Shown here: positions 8,613-17,670 of the stretch, piece after piece
Numbering within the stretch: the first letter of the stretch is position 1
Layout: every line of letters begins with the position of its first letter
Notes under the pieces: model-generated
Databases searched by the model: none
Seen by the model: the letters and a program-made list of their open reading frames with translations, nothing else
What the model was told of the DNA's origin: nothing
Source of the DNA: CAZTDD01 sp964612675
Lineage (GTDB): Bacteria; Hinthialibacterota; Hinthialibacteria; Hinthialibacterales; JAKPRU01
Assembly (NCBI GenBank): GCA_964612675.1
Contig: CAZTDD010000019.1
Location: 1 to 64,000 of the forward strand
Length of the DNA stretch: 64,000 nucleotides
Reading direction: 5' to 3'
Made by a program: the position numbers and the translations under genes

Positions 8613-10070
8613 TCAAGACTGATTTGCGAGAGCCCCCGCGTTTCGTTTTTTCCACAGCTCCAAGTACTCGCACAGAATCCGACAATTGGAAACAAACGCC
8701 TGGCAGGAAACACGCCCGTCGGCCACCCAAAGACCATCTTCGCGTTGACGGGCCAGGACATCATCGACAGCCCGTTGGAGTTCCAAATAACGGAGATCTT
8801 CTTCTTCCCGGGTTTGGAACTTGCGGTCTTTGAGATAGGCCATCCGTCCGAGACGCATCATCTTCTCATACTCGTCGATAGCCGAGGCCGGCGCCCCGAC
8901 TTCCCAGGCGTACCCGGGCCGAAGATTTTCTGCTTCGTAGACAACCTTGCGGTCTTCGCTGACATAAATCGGACGATTCGTGCCGATTTCGTAGAAACGA
9001 GCCCAGATGCCGGACCGAATCTCGGATTGTCTCAGCCACTCAATGGCGGTCGGAATTGGACTCAGATACCCTTTCTGTCCGGTTTCCAAATAGACTTCCA
9101 TCAACGCACGTATGACATGTGCCGTGCAGGAGGAACAGCAGGCAGCCGGTTCGAACCAGCGAGCGGCTGCGGGCTTCCCCTCCAAGGTGTATTGTTGCGC
9201 CCAACCCTGGTGCGGCTCGGGAAGTTGAAAATCAATCAACCACTGAGCGGCTCGTAGTACGGAATCCAAGTACCGTTGGTCCTCGTATTGACGATCCCCC
9301 TGTAACAGAGTCGCCATCGCATTGGTGCTCGCGCCGTCATTCAGCGTGAGATAGCGGTGATATCCGCTGCTTCCGGGAGGAAACAGCTGCGGCCAGCCGC
9401 CTTGCGGATACTGTGCGGCCAGTAGAAAGTCCAACCCCTTGCGTGCCGATTCATGGTAATCACGATCGCCGGTCATCGCGGCGATTTCCATCATGAAGTT
9501 GATTGCTCCCTGGGAAGTCCGATCGTCGAGAGACGCCGTACAGAATAAACTCGCCTTCTCGTGATCGCCTCTGTCCTTGAGATAGTAGTATTCAGCGGGA
9601 CCTTTGTCGTTCAACCGAATCTCATACCACCAGCCGCCATTGGCCAATTGCCCTTCGCGAAGGATATCTGCAGCTGCAGTTGCGATTCGTTCGTACCCAC
9701 GGTTCCCGGTTATTTGATAGGCCCGAAGATAGACTCCGGCCACTGTCGGCGTTGCGGGGGGCTGGACAGTGATCTGCCACTCATCGCATTCATTGAATTC
9801 GCCCCAACGCCGGGCAAGATCGGCGGAATAGGCCATCGGCCATCCGTCCTGCACCCGTAACGCGGCAAATGCTTCCAACGCCGCATCCAGTCGCATGAGA
9901 ACTTGATGGGTATGAGAACCCTCGGGAATCTCGACTTCCTGTCCTTGTAACTTCACTCGGGAAATGGAGGTCTGGCAGTGACAAAGAATCGGAAGCAGCA
10001 TGCCGATTAGCAAAAAGCGACGAACGTGAAAACGCGATAGCCGGTTCGACAGTTGTTTTCTATGTACCAT
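8613..10070 (-). CDS. Secreted pectate lyase, PL10-like
   Basis: Predicted to cleave (poly)galacturonan by beta-elimination outside the cytoplasm. Residues 1-33 contain a basic start and hydrophobic stretch ending LLPILCHC, a signal peptide possibly of lipoprotein type. The alpha/alpha barrel carries the family-like signatures QYPQGGWPQLFP and YLTLNDGAS, plus repeated helical-repeat pairs such as GNRGYERIATAAADILR. Length of 485 residues is a little above the PL10 core. It is downstream of the minus-strand sulfatase (86 bp) and may share its transcript, suggesting a sulfated or uronate-rich substrate. Confidence 0.8.
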   Translation of the reverse strand: MVHRKQLSNRLSRFHVRRFLLIGMLLPILCHCQTSISRVKLQGQEVEIPEGSHTHQVLMRLDAALEAFAALRVQDGWPMAYSADLARRWGEFNECDEWQITVQPPATPTVAGVYLRAYQITGNRGYERIATAAADILREGQLANGGWWYEIRLNDKGPAEYYYLKDRGDHEKASLFCTASLDDRTSQGAINFMMEIAAMTGDRDYHESARKGLDFLLAAQYPQGGWPQLFPPGSSGYHRYLTLNDGASTNAMATLLQGDRQYEDQRYLDSVLRAAQWLIDFQLPEPHQGWAQQYTLEGKPAAARWFEPAACCSSCTAHVIRALMEVYLETGQKGYLSPIPTAIEWLRQSEIRSGIWARFYEIGTNRPIYVSEDRKVVYEAENLRPGYAWEVGAPASAIDEYEKMMRLGRMAYLKDRKFQTREEEDLRYLELQRAVDDVLARQREDGLWVADGRVSCQAFVSNCRILCEYLELWKKRNAGALANQS

Positions 10071-10156
10071 GAAGGTATCTCCTGGTAGAAGATAGCCGAT
10101 TGTACAGGAGGAGCTGATTCCCGCACAACGTTCTTCGGGGTTCCGGCGTCAAGAGG

Positions 10157-11503
10157 TCACAGCAAAGGATCTTCCGTTTCTTGACGCCAACGCTGAAGTC
10201 GTTTCGAAAGGCGTTGCTTGACGTCTTTGCGATCCGGATTATCGACGAGGTTGACTGTCTCGCCCGGGTCGGCCTTCAGATCGTATAATTCCTCGCCTCC
10301 GTTCACGTATGTGTTGTATTTCCAATTCCGGGTGCGAATGGTACGGATCGGAACGGCCCATTTCTGTTTCCCGTAATACTCGGAATAGACGACACGGCGA
10401 ACCCGCTCACCGGGGTCCTGGAAAACAGGACATAGACTCGTACCCGAAAGAGGGCCGGGCCATTCCACACCGGTCAGATCACACAACGTCGGCACAATGT
10501 CCACCAAACTAACAAGACTGTTTGAAAGCACACGTTGAAGTCGTTTGGGGTAAGAGATCACGAGAGGCACATTCAGTAGTTCTTCATACATGAACGGGCC
10601 TTTGAAAGGTAACCGATGGCCACCCCCCATGTCTCCGTGGTCTGAAGTATAGACGACAATGGTGTTTTCGGTCTGGCCTTTCTTCTCCAGAGCATCGAGG
10701 ATCAATCCGAGGTGCCCGTCAACCTTCTCGATCAAATCAAGATAATAACTCCGATACTCCAACCAACGCTGTTTGTCCCAATCCAACGTGACTTTCCCTT
10801 GATCGTCGACAAGAAACTTCCGTTGGGGAGATGGCTTTCCTTTCAAATCGTCATTGAAGTTGTCCGGAATGGTGACCCCGTCGCGAACCGATACATCCGT
10901 TTCACGCGGATAATGGTAGATATCGTGAGGATTATTGAAAGAAACCATGAGAAACCAGGGTTGAGACGACTGTTCGTCGATCCAGTCCGCGGCAGCCTGA
11001 GCCAGTTCATTTCCCTTCAACCGGCGATAACCCGGAAAACCAAAATCGTCCAATCCGTCTTTATCGTTTCCGAGATGCCATTTGCCAAAGTAACCGGTTG
11101 CATAGCCGTTCCGACTGAAGACATTTCCGAGAGAAGGAATGTCGGGAGACAAAGGCTTGCCCATCGAGTTTCCGTCGACATTGGCGACAACCCCGGCCTC
11201 ATGCGGATAGCGCCCGGTCAACAGGCTCGATCTGGAAGCGGAGCATTGCGGGGTTGTACAGAAGGCCTGAGTAAATCGGACACCATGTTCTTCCAACCGC
11301 ATGCGATTGGGAAGACGGAGAAACCTCCGCGATACTCCTTCCCGTTCTTGATCGGTGAAAACGTACAGCACGTTAGGCCTGTCGGATGAAGAGGCTCGGG
11401 CGGACGGAATTCCGGTAAGTCCGCCTGCAGTCAGTCCGGCAATACTTGTCGTAATGAAATCGCGTCGGCCGATGTGAAATGGAATTCTTTGTTTTGAGCT
11501 CAT
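10157..11503 (-). CDS. Exported sulfatase, formylglycine type (first copy)
   Basis: Hydrolyses sulfate esters, probably on a polysaccharide. From ATG 11503 the protein has 448 residues; the open frame reaches 11599, but AAAGGGA precedes 11503 and this start exposes a Tat-like RRDFITTSIAG signal. The catalytic Cys87 sits in CSASR within QCSASRSSLLTGRYP, the Cys that a formylglycine-generating enzyme would modify. Metal-site residues are seen in NVLYVFTDQ and in YTSDHGDMGG. The motif has Ala in place of the usual Pro (C-S-A-S-R), which is accepted in the family. No maturase gene is in the window. Confidence 0.93.
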   Translation of the reverse strand: MSSKQRIPFHIGRRDFITTSIAGLTAGGLTGIPSARASSSDRPNVLYVFTDQEREGVSRRFLRLPNRMRLEEHGVRFTQAFCTTPQCSASRSSLLTGRYPHEAGVVANVDGNSMGKPLSPDIPSLGNVFSRNGYATGYFGKWHLGNDKDGLDDFGFPGYRRLKGNELAQAAADWIDEQSSQPWFLMVSFNNPHDIYHYPRETDVSVRDGVTIPDNFNDDLKGKPSPQRKFLVDDQGKVTLDWDKQRWLEYRSYYLDLIEKVDGHLGLILDALEKKGQTENTIVVYTSDHGDMGGGHRLPFKGPFMYEELLNVPLVISYPKRLQRVLSNSLVSLVDIVPTLCDLTGVEWPGPLSGTSLCPVFQDPGERVRRVVYSEYYGKQKWAVPIRTIRTRNWKYNTYVNGGEELYDLKADPGETVNLVDNPDRKDVKQRLSKRLQRWRQETEDPLL

Positions 11504-11688
11504 GTGGGTCCCTTTTTGTTGAAGAACTGGGCTGTGAACGTCTCCGGCAATACGGTAGAACGCAACCCGCGTTCCGTCAAGCAGCGAAGAAAACGACATG
11601 TCTTAGGGGCTTCACTAATGGCGGCAAATATCGCATGATGTCGTCAATCGAGAGAATCAACAGACGAAATCCAGGACGGAGGACGATC

Positions 11689-14325
11689 ATGGATATGGAG
11701 CGACGGGATGTCTTGAAAATGTTGGGTGCGGCAGGCTTCACGGGGTTGTTCGGCAACCGTAGCGCATCAGGCGCAGTGGTCCGGCCCCGTGGTTCATCGG
11801 AGTCTTCAAGCGAGATCCCCTGGAGAGTATTCGAGGAGCCTTACTTGTCGGAGATCGCGTTTCCACTCGGCGGCATCGGGACCGGCACCGTGTCGGTAGG
11901 CGGTCGAGGAAATCTCCGCGATTGGGAAATCTGTAACCGTCCGCACAAAGGCCGGGTCCTTTCCAATACGTTTTTTGCTCTGTGGCATCGGGTCGAAGGA
12001 GAAGAACCGGATGCTCACATCCTGGAATCGCAGATTCAGCCTCCGTATCGCGGAGGATTTGGACTCGGTCGTGAGGGTATGCCCGGGATGCCGCGCCTCG
12101 ATAAGGCCCGATTCTACGGAGCCTATCCGTTCATGCGCCTCGAACTCCAGAAAGAGACGATACCGTTAGACATCTGCCTGGAAGCGTTTAATCCGTTTAT
12201 CCCGAACAACGCAGACGACTCGGGGATTCCCGCAGCGGTTTTCTATTGGCACTTAACGAACAAATCGGGAAAACCGGTCGATACGACACTACTTTTCTCG
12301 ATGCTAAATATCGCCGGGATCGATCAATTCGGCAAAAATCTGAATACGTTCCGTGATGAAGGTCGCTGCCGTGGAATTTACATGACGACAGAGAAATTCG
12401 AAGCGGATGACATTCATTTCGGAAATCTGGCCCTTGTCACGCCACACCGTGAGGTCACCCACGTGACTCGCTGGGATCGAGGAGGTTGGTTCGACGCACA
12501 AACGTTGTTCTGGCAGGATTTCGCCGAGGACGGCATTCTTGAGCCGGTCGAATCGACACCATCGCCCGACAACAAAACGGATACAGCGTCGCTCGGGCTC
12601 CGCGCAACGCTTCAGCCGAACGAAACAAAGACATTCCCGTTTATTCTGACCTGGTATTTCCCGACACGAGAGAATTACTGGAACGGGGAAGAGGCTGTTA
12701 AAGGAAAGAAGCTGCGGAATTATTACGCCACGATGTTTGACGATGCCTGGGGCGCGGCGGAGTATCTGCTGGGGAATCTGGAGCGTCTCGAAAACGAAAC
12801 CCGTACATTCCAGCGGGCTCTATTCACCAGTTCCCTTCCCCACGAGGTTCTTGATGCGATTTCAAGTCAAGCCTCGATCATGCGAACCAATACCTGTTTC
12901 CGAACAGACGACGGTCATTTTTACGGATTCGAGGGCACCAGCGACAACGGGGGATGCTGCCCTCTGAATTGCACGCATGTTTGGAACTATGAGCAAGCGT
13001 TGGCCCATCTTTTCCCTGCTCTGGAACGTACCGTGCGAGTAGTCGATTTCACGCACAATACAAATGAAGAAGGATACATGGGATTTCGCACGTTGATTCC
13101 GCTGGTCGGAGCGATTTGGCAATTCAAACCGGCGGCGGACGGCCAGATGGGAACCATCGTGAAGTTATACCGCGAATGGAAGCTCTCGGGGGACAAAGAA
13201 TTCCTCAAGAAGGTCTGGCCCGGTGCCAAACGCGCGCTCGAGTTCGCCTGGAAGAACTGGGACACCAATCAAGACGGTGTCATGGAGGGCGAACAACACA
13301 ATACGTACGATATCGAGTTTTACGGTCCCAATCCCATGATGGGAGCGATTTATTTAACGGCGCTGCGTGCAGGCGCCGAATTGGCGGAAGCGATGGGAGA
13401 CAACGAATCCGCTTCGAAATATCGGAAACTGTATCAATCGGGGCAGGAGAAATTGGATCAGCAGACCTGGAATAATGAATACTATGTGCAGGTTTACGAT
13501 CCCACCAAACACAAGAAATACCAGCTGGGGGAAGGCTGCCTGTCCGATCAGCTCCTTGGACAATGGATGGCGCATGTCGTCGGCTTCGGGCATGTTCTCC
13601 CGGCGGATCATGTCAAATCGGCGGTCCATTCTGTTTTCCGCTACAACTTCCGCGAAACGATGAAAGAACACGAGAATCCTCAGCGGATTTATGCGTTGAG
13701 CGACGAGGGAGGACTGCTCTTGTGTTCCTGGCCGCGCGGGAACAAGCCGAAACTCCCCTTCGTATACTCCGATGAGGTCTGGACGGGAATCGAGTATCAA
13801 GTCGCCGCTCATTTGATGTATGAGGGATTTGTCGAGGAGGGTCTCGCGATTGTCAAAGCGGTACGCAACCGATATGACGGCGAGAGAAGGAATCCGTGGA
13901 ACGAAGTGGAGTGCGGCCATCACTATGCAAGAGCGATGGCGAGCTGGTCAATCCTGTTGGCTCTGTCGGGGTTCTCGTGCAACGCCGCCAATCGACAGAT
14001 TGGTTTCCGTCCGCTGATCGATCCGGTCCGATTTTCTTGTTTCTGGTCGACCGACAGCGGATGGGGAGTCTACCGTCAACGTGCGGGATCGCGGAGTCTG
14101 CGCGCCGATATCGAGGTATTGTGGGGAACGCTGACCTTAAGGACCATCGATCTACCTGGAGTCGGACGTGGCGACGAAGGCGAGCCACTGAAAACCGACG
14201 TTGTTCATGAAGAGCATGCGATACCCGCGCGTGGCGAGGTTTCCGCGCAGGGATCGCGTGTGATATTCCAGCGAAGTGTGACGGTCACACCCGCTCACCC
14301 GCTTTCGATCGAGGTCAAAGCGTGA
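11689..14325 (+). CDS. GH116 family glycosidase (glucosylceramidase/beta-glucosidase-like), exported
   Basis: 878 residues from the ATG at 11689, which is preceded by GGAGGA; an upstream open frame to 11479 is ignored. The N terminus MERRDVLKMLGAAGFTGL is a Tat-like signal. A beta-sandwich domain (about 60-400) starts with the SEIAFPLGGIGTGTVS signature of this family. The (alpha/alpha)6 catalytic domain carries FEGTSDNGGCCPLNCTHVWN, where the family nucleophile Glu lies, and EGEQHNTYDIEFYGPN, which contains the acid/base Asp. Bacterial GH116 enzymes act on beta-glucosides or xylosides; the true substrate here is not evident. The stop overlaps the next gene by 4 bp. Confidence 0.92.
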   Translation: MDMERRDVLKMLGAAGFTGLFGNRSASGAVVRPRGSSESSSEIPWRVFEEPYLSEIAFPLGGIGTGTVSVGGRGNLRDWEICNRPHKGRVLSNTFFALWHRVEGEEPDAHILESQIQPPYRGGFGLGREGMPGMPRLDKARFYGAYPFMRLELQKETIPLDICLEAFNPFIPNNADDSGIPAAVFYWHLTNKSGKPVDTTLLFSMLNIAGIDQFGKNLNTFRDEGRCRGIYMTTEKFEADDIHFGNLALVTPHREVTHVTRWDRGGWFDAQTLFWQDFAEDGILEPVESTPSPDNKTDTASLGLRATLQPNETKTFPFILTWYFPTRENYWNGEEAVKGKKLRNYYATMFDDAWGAAEYLLGNLERLENETRTFQRALFTSSLPHEVLDAISSQASIMRTNTCFRTDDGHFYGFEGTSDNGGCCPLNCTHVWNYEQALAHLFPALERTVRVVDFTHNTNEEGYMGFRTLIPLVGAIWQFKPAADGQMGTIVKLYREWKLSGDKEFLKKVWPGAKRALEFAWKNWDTNQDGVMEGEQHNTYDIEFYGPNPMMGAIYLTALRAGAELAEAMGDNESASKYRKLYQSGQEKLDQQTWNNEYYVQVYDPTKHKKYQLGEGCLSDQLLGQWMAHVVGFGHVLPADHVKSAVHSVFRYNFRETMKEHENPQRIYALSDEGGLLLCSWPRGNKPKLPFVYSDEVWTGIEYQVAAHLMYEGFVEEGLAIVKAVRNRYDGERRNPWNEVECGHHYARAMASWSILLALSGFSCNAANRQIGFRPLIDPVRFSCFWSTDSGWGVYRQRAGSRSLRADIEVLWGTLTLRTIDLPGVGRGDEGEPLKTDVVHEEHAIPARGEVSAQGSRVIFQRSVTVTPAHPLSIEVKA

Positions 14326-15476
14326 GCAAAAAAGTCCGCATACTCGTGCTGGGCGGATTCCTTGGGTCGGGCAAGACAACGGCCGTCATCGCGTTAGCGA
14401 AGAAGTTCTCGGAAAAGGGATACCGTGTCGCGGCGGTCACAAACGATCACGGGGATATCAATTTCGACGCGAAAACGATACGGTCCGCATCAATCGAGGC
14501 ACGAGAAATATCGGAAGGATGTCTGAGTTGCCGGTTCAACGATTTCCTGTACGCCGCTGACGATATCCTCGAAAAAACCGCACCCGATATTCTCTTGGCG
14601 GAGCCGGTGGGTACCTGTTTGAATCTCCCACGGGGTGTGTTACTTCCCCTTTGTCGATACACGCGCGAACGTTATGAAACCGGTCCACTGTCGGTACTAG
14701 TAGACCCGTTTCGGTTGAAAAACTTGGATCGAGAATTCGATCCAAGCGTACGCTACCTTTTCGAACAGCAGGTCGCCGAAGGAGATATTGTTGTCCTGAA
14801 CAAGGCCGATTTGCTAACGGCGACCGATATGAAAGAAATCCAAAGAGAGATCGGGGAGAAGTATCCGTCAGCAGAGATCTTCGTCATCTCCGCGTTAAAG
14901 GAAGACGGAATCGAGCGATGGGCCGATTACCTTTCGGAGACATTATGGGATCAAAACACGGAAAGAAATCGGGCGGATTACGATAAGTACCGATTGGCGG
15001 AATCGAAATTAGGGTATGTGGACGCGGCTGTTGGATGGGAACGAAGCGAGAAGCTGGATGAGGTAGCTTTTGCGCGCGGGGTCATCGCGCTGTTGCAAAG
15101 CCGTTTGCGGGAATGTGAAATTCCGGTGGCCCATATTAAGATCGCAGTCGCATCAAACGGTCGCGGAACCCGTGTCAACTGGACAGGCGGGGAAGAAGCC
15201 GATTGGCATGAATACGAGCCGGAACCGGAGTGGGAGAACCGGTTGTCGAGCACAATTCGCGTTCAGGGCGATCCGGAGCAGGTGGAGAACATTTTCTCGT
15301 CTACTGTGCGTGATGTGGCTGAGGTCCAAAAACTGAATATCGAAATCGAATCCTTGCATGCTTTTCGTCCAAGCCCGCCCCCGGCGACAAAGAAGCCGAT
15401 TGTGACAAAAATCGGGGCGTTGGATATTCCGCAACGGGAATCGCAACTCGGGAAAGGAAATTCTGAGTCTGTTTGA
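14322..15476 (+). CDS. COG0523 GTPase (CobW/YjiA-like metallochaperone)
   Basis: P-loop GTPase of the G3E class that handles metals for a client protein. It starts with GTG at 14322 within the GTGA overlap with the GH116 stop. Walker A is GGFLGSGKTT (11-20), and the NKAD specificity motif is in VVLNKADLL. The metal motif that normally reads GCxCC is GCLSCR (C67-L-S-C70), so the middle Cys is Ser. The C-terminal part (after about 200) lacks a visible His-rich tail and includes a region ending in a charged low-complexity tail. Translational coupling to a secreted glycosidase is unusual and the client is unknown. Confidence 0.85.
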   Translation: MSKKVRILVLGGFLGSGKTTAVIALAKKFSEKGYRVAAVTNDHGDINFDAKTIRSASIEAREISEGCLSCRFNDFLYAADDILEKTAPDILLAEPVGTCLNLPRGVLLPLCRYTRERYETGPLSVLVDPFRLKNLDREFDPSVRYLFEQQVAEGDIVVLNKADLLTATDMKEIQREIGEKYPSAEIFVISALKEDGIERWADYLSETLWDQNTERNRADYDKYRLAESKLGYVDAAVGWERSEKLDEVAFARGVIALLQSRLRECEIPVAHIKIAVASNGRGTRVNWTGGEEADWHEYEPEPEWENRLSSTIRVQGDPEQVENIFSSTVRDVAEVQKLNIEIESLHAFRPSPPPATKKPIVTKIGALDIPQRESQLGKGNSESV

Positions 15477-15523
15477 TTCACAGGGATCGTGGTAAAGTAA
15501 CAGTAGAGAGGAGGTGAATACAC

Positions 15524-16684
15524 ATGGCCGGTAGTTCGGCGACAAAGACGCATACTGCAGCCAAAAGCGGGAAGTCTCCTCAGCTAGACCAAGGAATCAA
15601 ACTTCGAAAGCTGGAATTAAGGAATTTTAAACTGTTCGATCATTTTGAGATCGAGTTTCCCGAGCCGCGAATGAGCGAAGACCCGGATGTGTTTGTGTTG
15701 GGAAGTGAGAATGGCTTGGGGAAGACGACCATTCTAGAAGCGTGTGTGGCTCTCTTCGCATCGGCGTTGGCAAAAGAGAGAGAAATGGAGATATTGCAGC
15801 GGTGGCAGTACGAACTGCCACTAGATCCTTTGGATATACTCGTAAAAGCCGGTGCGATCCGTGCAAGCATCGAAGGCATACTCGACGTAGATACTAAAGA
15901 AACAAAGACAACTCTTAACTTGTCAAGAAAAGGCAGAATTAACCGAGAGGGAGACACAACAACACTTCGGAAAGCGATCGACAATAATTGGAAACAGCTG
16001 ATACAAAACGAAACACTCCTAAATTTCCTAGCTATGTTGTCAACACCTGATCCCGAGCCATTCCTTGCTCCACCAATCGTCTATTTTCACAGCTACCGCA
16101 AAGTACAAGAAGGTTCTCCTGAACTCGGAATGTTAGTGGAAGCACAATCCATGGGCCCATCTGGCCCCTCGGGACCGTACCCAAGACCACGCTATCCACG
16201 TCGGTCTTCGCGTCCAATCAGCGCATTTAAGGTAGAGATACTTCGATCGATGATGAGCAGGGGGGATCTTTTTGAGGAATTGGATCGTGCGAATGCTGAA
16301 ACTGATTTCGATGCTTTAAACAGACTGGTTTCACAATATGCCGGTGGCCGTATCGAGAAGCTCCGCCCGTCGGCCGACAACACGATTGAATTTCGTGTCA
16401 CGCCGAACAGCGGGGGTCCTTCGTACTCCTTCGACGGTCTCAGTTCCGGCCAAAAAGAGGTTATATCGACTCTGTTTTTGATTTGGAAATATACGCGCGA
16501 GCAGCCAGGCATTATTTTGATCGACGAGCCAGAACTTCACTTGAATGCGGAGTGGCACCGGAGTTTTGTCCGTCGGTTGCATGAATTGGCTCCTCAGAAT
16601 CAGTATATTCTCGCGACACATTCCGAAGATGTGTTCGAATCGGTACCGCCGGAACGACGTGCTATCCTCCACAGGGGAGAGTAA
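15524..16684 (+). CDS. AAA ATPase, AriA/OLD-like, of a putative PARIS-type defence pair
   Basis: Cytoplasmic ABC/SMC-class ATPase of 386 residues. Start ATG 15524 follows GAGAGGAGGTGA. Motifs are Walker A GSENGLGKTT (60-69), signature LSSGQKE (306-312), Walker B IILIDEPE (330-337) and switch His366 in ATHSEDV. The LRNFKLFDHFEIEF opening and IDEPELHLN are typical of AAA15/21 proteins. It has no long coiled coil, unlike SMC or RecF-type repair proteins. It is followed after 9 nt by a TOPRIM-like gene. In PARIS, AriA senses phage anti-restriction proteins and releases the nuclease AriB. Assignment rests on the gene pair; other OLD-type two-gene systems are possible. Confidence 0.7.
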   Translation: MAGSSATKTHTAAKSGKSPQLDQGIKLRKLELRNFKLFDHFEIEFPEPRMSEDPDVFVLGSENGLGKTTILEACVALFASALAKEREMEILQRWQYELPLDPLDILVKAGAIRASIEGILDVDTKETKTTLNLSRKGRINREGDTTTLRKAIDNNWKQLIQNETLLNFLAMLSTPDPEPFLAPPIVYFHSYRKVQEGSPELGMLVEAQSMGPSGPSGPYPRPRYPRRSSRPISAFKVEILRSMMSRGDLFEELDRANAETDFDALNRLVSQYAGGRIEKLRPSADNTIEFRVTPNSGGPSYSFDGLSSGQKEVISTLFLIWKYTREQPGIILIDEPELHLNAEWHRSFVRRLHELAPQNQYILATHSEDVFESVPPERRAILHRGE

Positions 16685-16693
16685 ACGCGCTCC

Positions 16694-17584
16694 ATGGTCA
16701 AGACACGCATTGCCCCTCGTCCGGAAGAGGTTAGACAATCCGCGCAACATTGTCTTTTTGTAGAAGGCGAAGGAGAGAGTGGCTTTGATGTTCAAGTGCT
16801 CCGTGAGCTGCTGAAAGACACCGACATCAGTATCAAGCCCTTAGGCCCATCTCACTATATCACCGCTGCCGCTGAAGCCCTCCACACTCATCATCCCGAC
16901 TACTATTTCCTGATCGATAGGGATCACCATGAAGAAAGGTCGATCAAGAAAAGTTGGGAGAACTTCCCAGATGAAACACAGAGCAATTTGTTGATTTGGC
17001 GTCGCCGCGAGCTGGAAAGCTATTTTCTGATACCCGAATATCTGGCGAAGTCTAAATACCTCAATTGTTCACCAGGCGATTTGAAGAGGCGAATACTGGC
17101 ACAGGCCGAGCAACGCGTTTTTCTCGACATAGCGAATCTCACCATCATTGAAATCCGCGAGAGGCTGAAGAGAAATTGGATCGAGATTTTCAGTGGATCG
17201 ACAGGGTTCGAGACTCGGGAAACGGCTCTCGATAATCTCCTCCAAAGACCAGAATTTGAAAGCAAAAAGAACAGCGATCTGCAAATTCTGGGGGTAGGTC
17301 GCATAGAAGCCCGATTCAACAGGCTGGCGGATCAGTTTCTCGGCGCCCCCAAGAAGTTGCAGTTTGGCAAGGGAACTTGGTTAGAAATGATCAAACCAAA
17401 GCCGGTTTTGAATTCGATAGTCGATCGATCTTTTCGTGTGTTGGATGCGAGAAAACGAGAAGTGCTAGGAGCACAGAAGGTGATCGAAGTCGCCAAAAGC
17501 CTTGTCCGCCTTCCGCTTGAAGAACAACCTGATGATTTTCAGGAACTACACCGTCTCATTTCGGAAAGGGTGGAAAGGCGCTGA
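16694..17584 (+). CDS. TOPRIM/DUF4435-like nuclease, AriB-like partner
   Basis: 296 residues. The N terminus has the TOPRIM signature: LFVEGEGESGFD with Glu24, then YYFLIDRDHHEE with Asp75 and Asp77, the acidic triad that binds metal in TOPRIM nucleases. WRRRELESYFLIPEYL is a hallmark of DUF4435 proteins. The C-terminal half is helical and unrecognised. In PARIS systems the equivalent protein, AriB, is about this size and cleaves a host tRNA when released. The gene has a 9-nt gap from the ATPase and ends 27 nt before a strong terminator. A divergent OLD-family nuclease is the main alternative. Confidence 0.68.
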   Translation: MVKTRIAPRPEEVRQSAQHCLFVEGEGESGFDVQVLRELLKDTDISIKPLGPSHYITAAAEALHTHHPDYYFLIDRDHHEERSIKKSWENFPDETQSNLLIWRRRELESYFLIPEYLAKSKYLNCSPGDLKRRILAQAEQRVFLDIANLTIIEIRERLKRNWIEIFSGSTGFETRETALDNLLQRPEFESKKNSDLQILGVGRIEARFNRLADQFLGAPKKLQFGKGTWLEMIKPKPVLNSIVDRSFRVLDARKREVLGAQKVIEVAKSLVRLPLEEQPDDFQELHRLISERVERR

Positions 17585-17611
17585 CACTCAGATTCTATCC
17601 GTGAAAAGAGC

Positions 17612-17650
17612 AACCGGGGATGCTCAGCTTGAGCATCCCCGGTTTTGTGT
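17612..17650. terminator. Bidirectional intrinsic terminator
   Basis: A perfect 15-bp stem (AACCGGGGATGCTCA at 17612-17626 with TGAGCATCCCCGGTT at 17630-17644) encloses a 3-nt loop and runs into TTGTGT; the other strand also gives a stem-loop. It lies between the converging TOPRIM gene and the large repeat protein. Confidence 0.85.
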
Positions 17651-17670
17651 AACCTTATGTGACGATCTGA

